Shown piece after piece: positions 1 to 7,777 of a stretch of DNA of 53,461 nucleotides; the first letter of the stretch is position 1, and each line of letters begins with the position of its first letter. The position numbers and the translations under genes are program-made. The DNA is taken from NCBI GenBank assembly GCA_022824315.1, contig JAJEAC010000059.1:1-53461 (forward strand), read 5' to 3'. The DNA comes from Silicimonas sp. GTDB lineage: Bacteria; Pseudomonadota; Alphaproteobacteria; Rhodobacterales; Rhodobacteraceae. A model generated the notes under the pieces. That model saw only the letters and a list, made by a program, of their open reading frames with translations. It made no database searches and was not told where the DNA came from.

Positions 1-33
1 CTCGAAGAGCCACTGTCACCCGATGACGAATGA
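1..33 (+). CDS. Antitoxin C-terminus (PrlF-like), partial at window edge
   Basis: Only the last ten codons and a stop are inside the window, reading LEEPLSPDDE. The TGA overlaps the ATG of the following yhaV-like toxin gene (ATGA), the usual translational coupling of an antitoxin-toxin pair. The identity as PrlF (SpoVT/AbrB fold, neutralises YhaV and represses the operon) is inferred from the toxin; the visible residues are acidic but not diagnostic. Confidence 0.5.
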   Translation, partial: LEEPLSPDDE

Positions 34-554
34 CAATGGATGCTGCGCCGTCTCAATCGCCACTTGTCGTCAACGGGTGGTCGATCTACGCGCATCCGAT
101 CTTCCTCGATCAGCTCGAGGGTCTGATCAAGGAGGTTGAGACTCGCAAGGCACGCGCGCCCAAGACGTGGCAGAAGAAAAGCTGCACGAAACGGCTCGCT
201 GCGATTCTCAAGCTGATGACGGAAGCCATCGCGACCGATCCGGGAGCGGCGCAGTTTCGACAAGGCGGCACGCTCGGCAACAATCGGACGCATTGGTTTC
301 GGGCGAAGTATTTCCAGCAATACCGCCTGTTCTTCCGGTTCGACAGCGCCTCCAGGGTGATCGTACTCGCTTGGGTAAATGACGAGAGGAATTTGCGGGC
401 GTACATCAACAAGACCGACGCCTACGCGACCTTCAGGAAGATGCTGGATGGCGGCAACCCGACCGATTGCTTCGATGCCCTGATGAATGAGGCAGCGACG
501 GCAGCTGCGCGCCTTGAAGGCAGCCTCGCGGCGGCGGCGATCCGATCAAGCTGA
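30..554 (+). CDS. yhaV: YhaV-type toxin of a type II toxin-antitoxin system
   Basis: A 174-residue protein matching the YhaV family along its length: N-terminal VNGWSIYAHPIFLDQLEGLI, then a basic helix with KRLAAILKLM, then FRQGGTLG, the RLFFRF strand, the VNDERNLRAY segment and TDAYATFRKML. YhaV is a ribosome-dependent RNase of the RelE superfamily that acts in the cytoplasm and is neutralised by PrlF. E. coli YhaV is about 154 residues, so this copy has an extra Ala-rich tail of about 20 residues. It overlaps the preceding partial ORF by 4 bp. The toxin looks intact, so the module is probably functional. A second in-frame ATG lies at codon 3. Confidence 0.85.
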   Translation: MTMDAAPSQSPLVVNGWSIYAHPIFLDQLEGLIKEVETRKARAPKTWQKKSCTKRLAAILKLMTEAIATDPGAAQFRQGGTLGNNRTHWFRAKYFQQYRLFFRFDSASRVIVLAWVNDERNLRAYINKTDAYATFRKMLDGGNPTDCFDALMNEAATAAARLEGSLAAAAIRSS

Positions 555-755
555 GGGCGTGACCCACCTTGCAGGACGCGCCAAAGCACTCGGCTCCGAG
601 TAACGTGAAGCCGAGAAGCAGGAGTGTCGGATCCATAGACACCACTCTGGCGGGGCCGTCGCCCACGCCAAATGGCAGATCATTGAGACCGCCGCAGAAT
701 TCCCGAACAGCACTCGGCGTCCGTAGAGATACTCCTCACCACCAAGACACCGCCC

Positions 756-1373
756 TCAGCGGCTCCGGTCGGGCTCATCCTGTTTCCGGGCGCAGATGAG
801 CAGCGCGGCGCCCAGCAGTTTCCGCGCATCGTCGAAGACTGCGGGACGCTCGCCACGCCAGCGGTCGTAGAGCCGGTGTGGAGAAGGGGCACCTTCCTCG
901 GCCGCTTCGAGCGCCTGTCCCGCTTCGGTGACGAAATTGGAAATTCGCGCACGCATGTTGGCCTCGTACGTTTCCCTGTGCCGGGTTTCCATCCTCAGGT
1001 GGAAGAGCGAACTGCGAACGCGCGGCCGAAATTCGAGCCCGTCGATCATCCCCGGCACATCTGCCCAGAGCCTGCGCGCGCGCGCGTAGTGCCTGGACGC
1101 ACGACCGAACTGGCCTGCCTCCCTGGCAATGAACCCGACATTGGCAATGCTGGTCGCCATGCGCGGATCACCGCGGCGGAAGAAGAGACGCGCAAGATAC
1201 CATGCGAACAGGAATCGCCGTCGCGCGAGCGATACGTCGCCACTGGCCCAAGCGGCGTTGCCGCGCTCCTGCCAGCGTTCCCAAAGGATGTCCGCGCGCC
1301 GCCAGCCGGCGGCCAGCGCCGCCTGCCATTCGGCACTGCCTGTCTCAGATTCCGAGGTACGCCGCGCGAACAT
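756..1373 (-). CDS. TPR-like protein of unknown function at the end of the liv operon
   Basis: A 205-residue soluble protein with no signal peptide. It is rich in helix-forming Ala/Arg/Leu and has TPR-like A/G/Y spacing (WERGNAAWASGDVSLARRRF about 25-50, then IANVGFIAREAGQFGRASRHYARARRLW), suggesting two to three degenerate tetratricopeptide repeats. The frame also stays open upstream, but that stretch is a shadow of livF. I chose the ATG at 1373, which overlaps the livF 3' end by 29 bp and implies coupling to the transporter. The rest of the liv operon is complete, so this could be a scaffold or regulatory partner, but that is inference. No catalytic motif is visible. Confidence 0.65.
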   Translation of the reverse strand: MFARRTSESETGSAEWQAALAAGWRRADILWERWQERGNAAWASGDVSLARRRFLFAWYLARLFFRRGDPRMATSIANVGFIAREAGQFGRASRHYARARRLWADVPGMIDGLEFRPRVRSSLFHLRMETRHRETYEANMRARISNFVTEAGQALEAAEEGAPSPHRLYDRWRGERPAVFDDARKLLGAALLICARKQDEPDRSR

Positions 1374-2052
1374 GTTCGTTGTCGTGCAGTTCGTCGGCCG
1401 GGCCTTCCAGGGCCAGCGACCCCGTTTCGAGGACATACGCGTAGTCCGCGAGCTCAAGTGCCAGTTCCGCGTTTTGTTCGACGAGGATGACAGGCACGCC
1501 CTGTGCATTGATCTCACCGATGATCTTCGCGATGTCCTCGACGATCTTCGGAGCGAGTCCCATGGACGGTTCGTCCATCAAGAGGAGCTTCGGTTTGGCC
1601 ATGAGGGCGCGACCGATCACCAGCATCTGCTGTTCGCCTCCCGACATGGTCTTGGCCAGCTGCGTTCGCCGTTCGAGAAGCAGCGGAAACCGATCGTAGA
1701 CCGCATCGAGGTCCCGTTCGACCGTTTCCCTTTCCCGGCGCAGGAATGCTCCGGTCCGGAGGTTTTCCTCGACGGTCAGGTCAGGGAAAATGCGCCTTCC
1801 CTCCGGCACGTGGGCGATGCCCCGGGCGACGATCCGGTCGGGATCCAGGTGATCGATCCGTTCTCCGGCGAAATGGATCTCGCCTTCGCGGAGCCTTGTC
1901 AGGCCCGAGATCGCCCGCAAGGTCGTTGTCTTCCCAGCGCCGTTGCTTCCGATGATGGTGACGATCTGTCCGTCAGGAACCTTGAGCGAGATGTCGCGGA
2001 TTGCCGATACCTTTCCGTAGGTGACGGCCACGGCTCTCAGTTCAAGCAACAT
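1345..2052 (-). CDS. livF: Branched-chain amino acid-type ABC transporter ATP-binding protein LivF
   Basis: A 235-residue ABC ATPase. Walker A GSNGAGKTT, signature MSGGEQQM, Walker B KLLLMDEPSMGLAP and the switch region VILVEQNAELAL are all present. The pairing SMGLAP plus VEQN is typical of LivF/UrtE rather than LivG. The frame is open for 24 more codons upstream, but MLLELRAV at 2052 matches family starts and overlaps the livG stop by 11 bp. With LivG it forms the cytoplasmic ATPase heterodimer for the LivHM channel. The substrate need not be leucine: HAAT-type systems also carry urea, amides and other compounds, and the next operon concerns pyrimidine breakdown. Confidence 0.93.
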   Translation of the reverse strand: MLLELRAVAVTYGKVSAIRDISLKVPDGQIVTIIGSNGAGKTTTLRAISGLTRLREGEIHFAGERIDHLDPDRIVARGIAHVPEGRRIFPDLTVEENLRTGAFLRRERETVERDLDAVYDRFPLLLERRTQLAKTMSGGEQQMLVIGRALMAKPKLLLMDEPSMGLAPKIVEDIAKIIGEINAQGVPVILVEQNAELALELADYAYVLETGSLALEGPADELHDNEHVRAAYLGI

Positions 2053-2812
2053 GGCGCGCACCCCCGAGATAGGCCTCGATGACGTCTGGGTGGTGACGGA
2101 TTTCCTGCGGATTGCCTTCGGCAAGAAGCCGCCCGAAACTCATGCAGGTGATCCGGTCGCAGAGCCCCATGATCGCGTGCATGTCGTGCTCAACGAGGAG
2201 AATCGTGACCCCAGTGTTCCTGAGCTTGACCATCAGTTCCATCATCCGGCGGGTCTCTTCCGGGTTCATCCCCGTGAAGGGTTCATCGAGGAGCACCACG
2301 TCCGGGCGCGCGGCCAGAGCAACTGCCATGCCCAGCGCTCTCTGATGGCCGTGGGGAAGATCGCCTGCCAGTTCGTCGGCCAGTCCGGCGAGGCCGAAGA
2401 AATCAAGCGCTTCCTCCGCGCGGGCCCGGGCGGCGCGGCGGTTCGCCTTGTCCACCCCTGCCATCGCGGCGAAGATGTTCGGCGGGAAACTCATATGTGT
2501 GCCGATCAACACGTTTTCCAAGACAGTGAGTTCGGCACAAAGCGTCGAGTGCTGAAAGGTCCGAACGACACCGCGCCGGGCGACTTCGTACATCCTGAGC
2601 CCGGAAATCGTTTCGCCGCGCAACCTGACCTCGCCGCCGGTCGGCTTGTAGAATCCCGACACAACGTTGAAGGTGGTCGTCTTGCCCGCGCCGTTCGGGC
2701 CAATCAACCCGTGAATCTCTCCACGCTCGACCTTGAACGAAAGACGGTCGATTGCAGTCAACCCGCCGAAGCGCATGGTCAGGTCGTCTATCTCAAGAAT
2801 GGAAGGGGCCAT
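2042..2812 (-). CDS. livG: Branched-chain amino acid-type ABC transporter ATP-binding protein LivG
   Basis: A 256-residue ABC ATPase of the LivG type: Walker A GPNGAGKTTTFNVVSG, the LivG-typical FQHSTLCAELTVLENVLIG segment, an atypical signature (LPHGHQRALG instead of LSYGxQRxLE), Walker B VVLLDEPFTGMNPEE and VEHDMHAIMGLCDRI. The signature motif keeps Gly-His-Gln and is a normal variant of the subfamily. It lies 8 bp downstream of livM and is coupled to livF. Confidence 0.93.
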   Translation of the reverse strand: MAPSILEIDDLTMRFGGLTAIDRLSFKVERGEIHGLIGPNGAGKTTTFNVVSGFYKPTGGEVRLRGETISGLRMYEVARRGVVRTFQHSTLCAELTVLENVLIGTHMSFPPNIFAAMAGVDKANRRAARARAEEALDFFGLAGLADELAGDLPHGHQRALGMAVALAARPDVVLLDEPFTGMNPEETRRMMELMVKLRNTGVTILLVEHDMHAIMGLCDRITCMSFGRLLAEGNPQEIRHHPDVIEAYLGGARHVA

Positions 2813-2820
2813 CTGTCACG

Positions 2821-3819
2821 CTACCCCGCGGCCCCGGTTTCGCCAGCCTTCTTCTTCCTCGCGTTTCGCCAGGAAAACGCGCCCCGGACAAGGCTCTCGA
2901 GACCCTTGGGCATGAACAGCACCGAAAGGATCAGGATGAGCCCGTAAATGAGCGGCCGCATCTGCTCGAATCCAGCCTCGCGCAGCACGATCTCGTTGAG
3001 AATCGTGAGAACCACGCAGCCGAGGATCGGTCCGTAGAAGGTTGCGGTTCCGCCGACGATCGTCCAGGTCAATACGAACACCATCTGTTCCACATCGAAA
3101 CTGTTGGGGTTGATGGTGCCGATGTAATGAGCCAGGAGCGCACCCGACAACCCCGCGAAACCCGAAGCGAGAACAAAGGCAAGCGTACGGTAGGCCCGCA
3201 CGTTGACGCCGGACGCCTCCGCGAGCCTGTCCTGCCAGTGGACCGCGTGGAAGGTGAGTCCGACGGGTGAACGCTCGATCCTCCACATGACCCAGAGCGA
3301 CACCCCGACCACGGCCAAGGCAAAATAGTAGTAGCTGACCGGTTCGAAGAAATCGAAGGCATAGATGCCGATGTCAAAATCCGGCATCGGGTCGATCTTC
3401 TTGAGGCCCTTGGGACCGCCGAAAGGGTCCCGGAAGCGCTTCCAGAGCAACCGGATGATCTCGCCGGCGGCGAAGCTCCCGATCAGGAAATAGAAGCCCT
3501 TCATGCGGAACAGCGGGAAACTGAGGGCCAGCGCGATCATCGCCGCAGTGACGGCCCCGAGCAGCATCGCGGCCGGCACGTAGATGCCGAGCCGCTTGGA
3601 CAGCAGCGCCGAGGCATAAGCCCCGACTCCCATGATCACCACGTGGCCAAGCGACCACTCGCCGGTAAGGGTAAGGAGCCTGTAGGATGCGACAAGCAGG
3701 ACGTTGATGGTCAGGAAGACCAGGATTTCCTGCTGCGAGAAGCTCAGCGCGTGGGGCAGCGCAAGCAGGATTGCCCCGAACCCGAGAAGTGCTGCGAGTT
3801 TCGGCACCGGACTATGCAC
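2821..3819 (-). CDS. livM: Branched-chain amino acid-type ABC transporter permease LivM
   Basis: A 332-residue inner-membrane protein with about eight to ten hydrophobic segments. Family markers include the GEWSLGHVVIMGVGAYASA segment, GFYFLIGSFAAGEI and the C-terminal VGGTATFYGPILGCVVLTIL followed by GLILILSVLFMPKGL, all characteristic of LivM/BPD_transp_2. It overlaps the end of livH by 8 bp and ends 8 bp before livG. It pairs with LivH to form the translocation channel. Confidence 0.93.
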   Translation of the reverse strand: MHSPVPKLAALLGFGAILLALPHALSFSQQEILVFLTINVLLVASYRLLTLTGEWSLGHVVIMGVGAYASALLSKRLGIYVPAAMLLGAVTAAMIALALSFPLFRMKGFYFLIGSFAAGEIIRLLWKRFRDPFGGPKGLKKIDPMPDFDIGIYAFDFFEPVSYYYFALAVVGVSLWVMWRIERSPVGLTFHAVHWQDRLAEASGVNVRAYRTLAFVLASGFAGLSGALLAHYIGTINPNSFDVEQMVFVLTWTIVGGTATFYGPILGCVVLTILNEIVLREAGFEQMRPLIYGLILILSVLFMPKGLESLVRGAFSWRNARKKKAGETGAAG

Positions 3820-4681
3820 GATCCGTCGACCCGAACAGCCCGGTAGGCTTGACGATCAACACGACCAGCATCAGCAGCAGGCCGACGATGTCCGCGATGA
3901 CACCGTCGAAGAAGGTGGTGACGAAGGTGTGCACGAAGGCATAGGCAACAGCCACGATGACCGCGCCCTCGAGCGATCCGATGCCCCCCACGATGATGAC
4001 GATGAACGCGGTGACGATCACCGAATGGCCCATGTGCGGGTTGACCGAAATCAGGGGCGCGGTCAGGGCACCGGCGACGCCCGCGAGGGCCGCTCCGATG
4101 AACATCGCGATTCGCGCGGTCTGGTTGATCGAGATTCCCTGCAGTGCCGCCGCTTCCGGATCCTGGGCGCTGGCGCGAAGCGCCCAGCCGAAGCGGGTCT
4201 TCGTGAGGAACGCCCAGAGGCTTGCGAGGAGGACCACGGCGGCGAGAATCACGGCCAGCCTGAAGACGGGAAGCCTGACCTTTTCGGAGATGACAATGAC
4301 GTCCTGGGTCACGGGCGGCACATGCTCCATGCGCACGCCAAACCCCATGGATGCCAGCGCCTGCAGGATCATGAGGAATCCGATCGAGGCAACGAGCCCG
4401 CCAAGCGGGTTGTCGCGGAGCGGTCGAAAGAACGCCCGTTCCATGCCGAGGCCCACGATGCCGACGAATGCCATGCCGACCGCCACCGCAACCAGGTACG
4501 GAAGGTTCCAGTCCGCATAAACCGCGACAATTGCGTATGCGCCCAGCATGAAGAGTTCGCCATGGGCGAAGTTGATCACCCCCATGACGCCAAAAATCAG
4601 GACGAGGCCGACGGCCACAAGCGCAGTGTAGCTGGCAGCATAAAGAGCGTTCAGTCCGGTCTGCGCGAGAAGTTCAACCAT
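3812..4681 (-). CDS. livH: Branched-chain amino acid-type ABC transporter permease LivH
   Basis: A 289-residue polytopic membrane protein. The N-terminal GLNALYAASYTALVAVGLVL and GVMGVINFAHGELFMLGAY match the LivH consensus, and VVGGIGSLEGAVIVAVAYAF near the C-terminus is the conserved coupling region. It follows the binding-protein gene after a 98-bp spacer that contains a stem-loop and overlaps livM. Confidence 0.94.
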   Translation of the reverse strand: MVELLAQTGLNALYAASYTALVAVGLVLIFGVMGVINFAHGELFMLGAYAIVAVYADWNLPYLVAVAVGMAFVGIVGLGMERAFFRPLRDNPLGGLVASIGFLMILQALASMGFGVRMEHVPPVTQDVIVISEKVRLPVFRLAVILAAVVLLASLWAFLTKTRFGWALRASAQDPEAAALQGISINQTARIAMFIGAALAGVAGALTAPLISVNPHMGHSVIVTAFIVIIVGGIGSLEGAVIVAVAYAFVHTFVTTFFDGVIADIVGLLLMLVVLIVKPTGLFGSTDRA

Positions 4682-4710
4682 CGTCCTGCAGCAGGTTCAG
4701 TCCGGAGATT

Positions 4711-4742
4711 CGGGCGGTGCGCAAGGAGAAACACACCGCCCG
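4711..4742 (-). repeat. Stem-loop between the binding-protein gene and livH
   Basis: A perfect 9-bp inverted repeat, CGGGCGGTG (4711-4719) and CACCGCCCG (4734-4742), with a 14-nt loop lies in the 98-bp spacer after the solute-binding-protein stop. No T-run follows on the minus strand, so it is not a classical terminator. Stem-loops here commonly stabilise binding-protein mRNA relative to the distal transporter genes; that role is inferred. Confidence 0.6.
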
Positions 4743-4779
4743 CAGGGAGACCGCCGAGCGAAGTTGCGCCAATTCCGCT

Positions 4780-6087
4780 CTAAGTTCGCTGGTCCCACAT
4801 CTGCCCGTAGGCGGACATATGCTTCTTCAGCAGCTCACCGTGCTTGGCGTACCACTCCGGAATTGAGCGGAATTCCTTGATCGTGGCCTTGCCGCCCTCG
4901 ATGACGACGATGGGCCAGTTGCCGACGAGGGCGTTGTCGATTCCGAACAGATCCTTGCCCCACCAGTCCGCTTCGCCGAAGGCGTGGAGACCGCTGCCTC
5001 CCTCCTTCATCGCCGCGAGCACCGCGTCCGGTTCGGCGGAACCGGCCTTTTCCGCACCTGCCTTCCAGAGATCCATGATCGAGGCGTACTCCCAGCTCAC
5101 GGCTCCCCACTGGTCGGCCCCGTAGCGGGACGCATACTCCGCGTAGAATTCGTTCGGCATCTGGAAGTTTATGCTCTCGTCGTTCAGCGCCGGATCGTCG
5201 AAGTCCGGGAACTGGAAGACGAAGCCTTCCATGAACTCCTCGGAGGTCTTGGCGACGATCTGCTGGTAGAAGTCGGCGGTGCAGGAGATGACCTGTCCCC
5301 CGTAGCCCTGCTGGAAGAGCTGCTCACAGATCGGATGGACGTAGTCGGCGTAACAGGTGTCGAGGCAGACGATGTCCGGATTGCCGGATATCAGGCGCGT
5401 CACCACCGGTGCGAAGTCGGTGGTCGCCGGGTCGAAGAGCAAGGGGTCGTCCTGCATCTCGATGCCCGCGGCCTCAAACGCAGCGAGGTAGGTCGCAACC
5501 GAGGGCAGCCCGAGGGCGTCGTCCTGGGCGCACATGACCGCGGTCTTCAGTTCCGGCATGTTGTCCGCCAACCACTCGACGCCGGTTACGTTGTAGATCG
5601 GGTGCACCTCGCACGGCGCGATCAGGGTCGTCGTGTCGGGCGAGAGATCCGATGGCAGCAGCGTCGAGAACAGCATGCCGGTCCTGTCTGCGACAGGTTG
5701 CGCACCGGGCCACGTGTCACCGCCCAGCATCATGATGAACTTGACCCCATCCTCGCGGATCAGCTTGGTCGCACCGGTCCGTGCCTTGGCCGGATCGTAC
5801 TCGTTGTCGTAAGCCACGAACTCAACCGCGTGGGCCTCGCCTCCGATGTTGATTCCTCCGGCCGCGTTTATCCATTCTCCCCAGATCAGGCATCCATCCA
5901 GTCCGGGTTTGCCCCATGCCGCCACAGGACCGGTCAGGGGAGCGAGAAACCCGATCTTGACCACCTTGTCAGCCGCGAACGCCGATTTCGGCAGAATCGC
6001 CGCCGCCGCCGCGGACCCCGCTACAGCTGCACCTGAACCCAGCAGTCTGCGACGGGTAAGAACGTTTTTGAACATCTTGGCAACCAT
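4780..6087 (-). CDS. Periplasmic substrate-binding protein of the Liv-type ABC transporter (Tat-exported)
   Basis: A 435-residue type I periplasmic binding protein (LivK/AmiC/UrtA fold). The N-terminus carries a twin-arginine signal (TRRRLLG), an Ala-rich hydrophobic stretch and a likely cleavage after SAFA near residue 38. The mature part starts with VVKIGFLAPLTGPVAAWGKP, the family ligand-loop segment. The ATG at 6087 follows an AGGAG seven bases upstream. It heads the operon SBP-livH-livM-livG-livF-TPR. At about 435 residues it is longer than leucine-binding proteins (about 370) and near UrtA/amide-binding size, so the ligand may be a urea, amide or pyrimidine-breakdown compound; this is inference from size and context. 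Confidence 0.88.
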   Translation of the reverse strand: MVAKMFKNVLTRRRLLGSGAAVAGSAAAAAILPKSAFAADKVVKIGFLAPLTGPVAAWGKPGLDGCLIWGEWINAAGGINIGGEAHAVEFVAYDNEYDPAKARTGATKLIREDGVKFIMMLGGDTWPGAQPVADRTGMLFSTLLPSDLSPDTTTLIAPCEVHPIYNVTGVEWLADNMPELKTAVMCAQDDALGLPSVATYLAAFEAAGIEMQDDPLLFDPATTDFAPVVTRLISGNPDIVCLDTCYADYVHPICEQLFQQGYGGQVISCTADFYQQIVAKTSEEFMEGFVFQFPDFDDPALNDESINFQMPNEFYAEYASRYGADQWGAVSWEYASIMDLWKAGAEKAGSAEPDAVLAAMKEGGSGLHAFGEADWWGKDLFGIDNALVGNWPIVVIEGGKATIKEFRSIPEWYAKHGELLKKHMSAYGQMWDQRT

Positions 6088-6761
6088 CTTGCTTTCTCCT
6101 AGTAGATTGACTTGTCAGCCGTGTCGGTTTCGTGCCTAGCGAGAACCGTCATGTCATCATCACCTGCCATACCACATCTATACCAAATCATTCATTCCGG
6201 ATGGCTTCCCCTTTACGATAGACGAATAATGCGCCAATTCAATGCAAAGTTAATGAAAAATGCTGGAAGAGGTCCAATTGTGGATCAGAATTGGTCAAGA
6301 GGGCTTGGCTCATTGGCTACGACACCACAAGATGTTGTGCAGGCGGCGGTTCGTTTTGATCGCACCTCCCGCGCGACGGCAAGGTCTTGACCGCAGAAAG
6401 ACGCTCCGATCCCGAGGCCGGAAGCGATTTCTCCAGATTTGGGCGGAGTGCGGGCGTGCAGGCCCGGTGCTTCAGGCGCGTCCCTCGACAAAGTCGCGGC
6501 CCAACGCAGGCTCAAGTCCGAGATCAAGGCCAGGACCCTGTCTGGAGATCGCCCCGTGCCGCTTTCGGGTCGACCGGAGCACGTAGTCGTCCAAGTGTGT
6601 CTGGACGTGCGTCCTGCGGAGGCCGCGGTACATACCCATGGTCCATCGATTCAGGTTCAGGAACACCCACCCAGGACCAGGTCCGCTCCAGGGCATTGCC
6701 TCTTCGAGAGGGCGGCCTCCGCCGTCGCGGAGGCCGCTTCTTTTGTGCACAGTGGCGTGCG
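6088..6761. other. 674-bp intergenic region between two binding-protein genes
   Basis: No convincing protein is encoded on either strand. The livK-side end presumably carries the promoter of the Liv operon. A TTGGTCAA half-site resembling half of a RutR box lies at 6291-6298, but its partner half is poor. Two adjacent hairpins occur near the other end: CCTCTTCGAGAGG at about 6699-6711 and a strong GC stem at 6712-6737 followed by a T-rich tract on the plus strand. Confidence 0.5.
6712..6744 (+). terminator. Rho-independent terminator on the plus strand with no annotated gene upstream
   Basis: A perfect 11-bp stem, GCGGCCTCCGC (6712-6722) and GCGGAGGCCGC (6727-6737), with a CGTC loop is followed by TTCTTTT at 6738-6744. 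The T-tract orients it for plus-strand transcripts, yet all flanking genes are on the minus strand. On the minus strand it lies about 18 nt after the binding-protein stop, where it could protect the mRNA 3' end. It may also mark the end of an unannotated plus-strand small RNA. Confidence 0.6.
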
Positions 6762-7751
6762 TCAGTTCAGCGCGGCATCCGTGACTGCATGCGTCCAGGC
6801 CGAGTCGCCCGGATCGGCCGTGATGACCGGATCCGAACCGCCCGCCAGCAGCGTGTCGACCGTGCGCTGGAAGTCCGCGGGAACAAGAGCGCCGTTGGAA
6901 CCGGCCGTCAGCTTGGCGATCTCGCCCATCATGCGCTTCTGGTGCATTTCGGTCTGGGCGCCCGTCTCGTCATAGTCCAGCACGATCAGGGCGGCCTCGT
7001 CCGGGTTGTCTTCCGCATATTTCCAGCCCTTCATCGAGGCACGCACGAAGCGCACGAGCTTGTCAACCTCGCCCGGGTCGCCCAGCTTGTCCTCCAACAC
7101 GTAGAGTCCGTCTTCCAGCGTCGCCACGCCTTGGTCCTCATACTTGAAGACCACCAGGTCGTCGGCGCTCAACCCCGCATCGATGACCTGCCAGTACTCG
7201 TTGTAGGTCATGGTCGAGATGCAGGCCGCCTGACCCTGAAGGATCGGGTCGACATTGAAGCCCTGCTTGAGGACCTCGACGCCGTCCGAGCCACCCTCGG
7301 TGGGAATGCCAAGCTGGCTCATCCAGCTCAGGAACGGAAACTCGTTGCCGAAGAACCAGACGCCCAGGGTCTTGCCCTTGAAATCGTCCGTCGTGGCCAC
7401 GCCCGCATCCTTGCGGCAGGTCAGCATCATGCCGGAGGACTTGAAGGGTTGCGCGATGTTGACGAGCGGAAGGCCCTTTTCGCGCGCGGCAAGCGCCGCA
7501 GGCATCCACTCGACGGTCACGTCCGCGCCACCGCCGGCAATCACCTGGGTCGGCGCGATGTCCGGCCCGCCGGGCTTGATCGTGACGTCCAGGCCCTCTT
7601 CCTCGTAGTAGCCGTTCTCAAGCGCCACGTAATAGCCCGCAAACTGCGCCTGCGTCACCCACTTGAGCTGCAGCGTCAGGTCGTCAAGGGCAAAGGCAGG
7701 CGCCCCGCCCAGCGCCAGCGCCACTGCGCCGGCAAAAACTCGTTTCTTCAT
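6762..7751 (-). CDS. NMT1/THI5-type substrate-binding protein (predicted pyrimidine/hydantoin uptake)
   Basis: A 329-residue secreted protein starting at MKKRVF (7751) with a Sec signal (FAGAVALALGGAPAFA). The mature start LTLQLKWVTQAQFAGYYVALENGYYEEEGLDV is the NMT1/ThiY hallmark. PGGPDIAPTQVIAGGGADVTVEW is the second conserved block. ThiY binds pyrimidine precursors of thiamine; here the neighbours are dihydropyrimidinase and an amidohydrolase, so uptake of a pyrimidine or hydantoin-like base is inferred. It is the last gene of the pyrimidine transport operon. ATGs also lie upstream in frame, but MKKR fits the signal peptide best. Confidence 0.85.
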   Translation of the reverse strand: MKKRVFAGAVALALGGAPAFALDDLTLQLKWVTQAQFAGYYVALENGYYEEEGLDVTIKPGGPDIAPTQVIAGGGADVTVEWMPAALAAREKGLPLVNIAQPFKSSGMMLTCRKDAGVATTDDFKGKTLGVWFFGNEFPFLSWMSQLGIPTEGGSDGVEVLKQGFNVDPILQGQAACISTMTYNEYWQVIDAGLSADDLVVFKYEDQGVATLEDGLYVLEDKLGDPGEVDKLVRFVRASMKGWKYAEDNPDEAALIVLDYDETGAQTEMHQKRMMGEIAKLTAGSNGALVPADFQRTVDTLLAGGSDPVITADPGDSAWTHAVTDAALN

Positions 7752-7777
7752 GGCTTCTCTCCTCTCAGTCGTTGTAG

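Noticed and set aside
6285-6300. TTGGTCAA half-site as a second RutR box before the Liv operon
   Set aside because: Only one half fits the consensus; the other half differs at most positions, so it is not counted as an operator.
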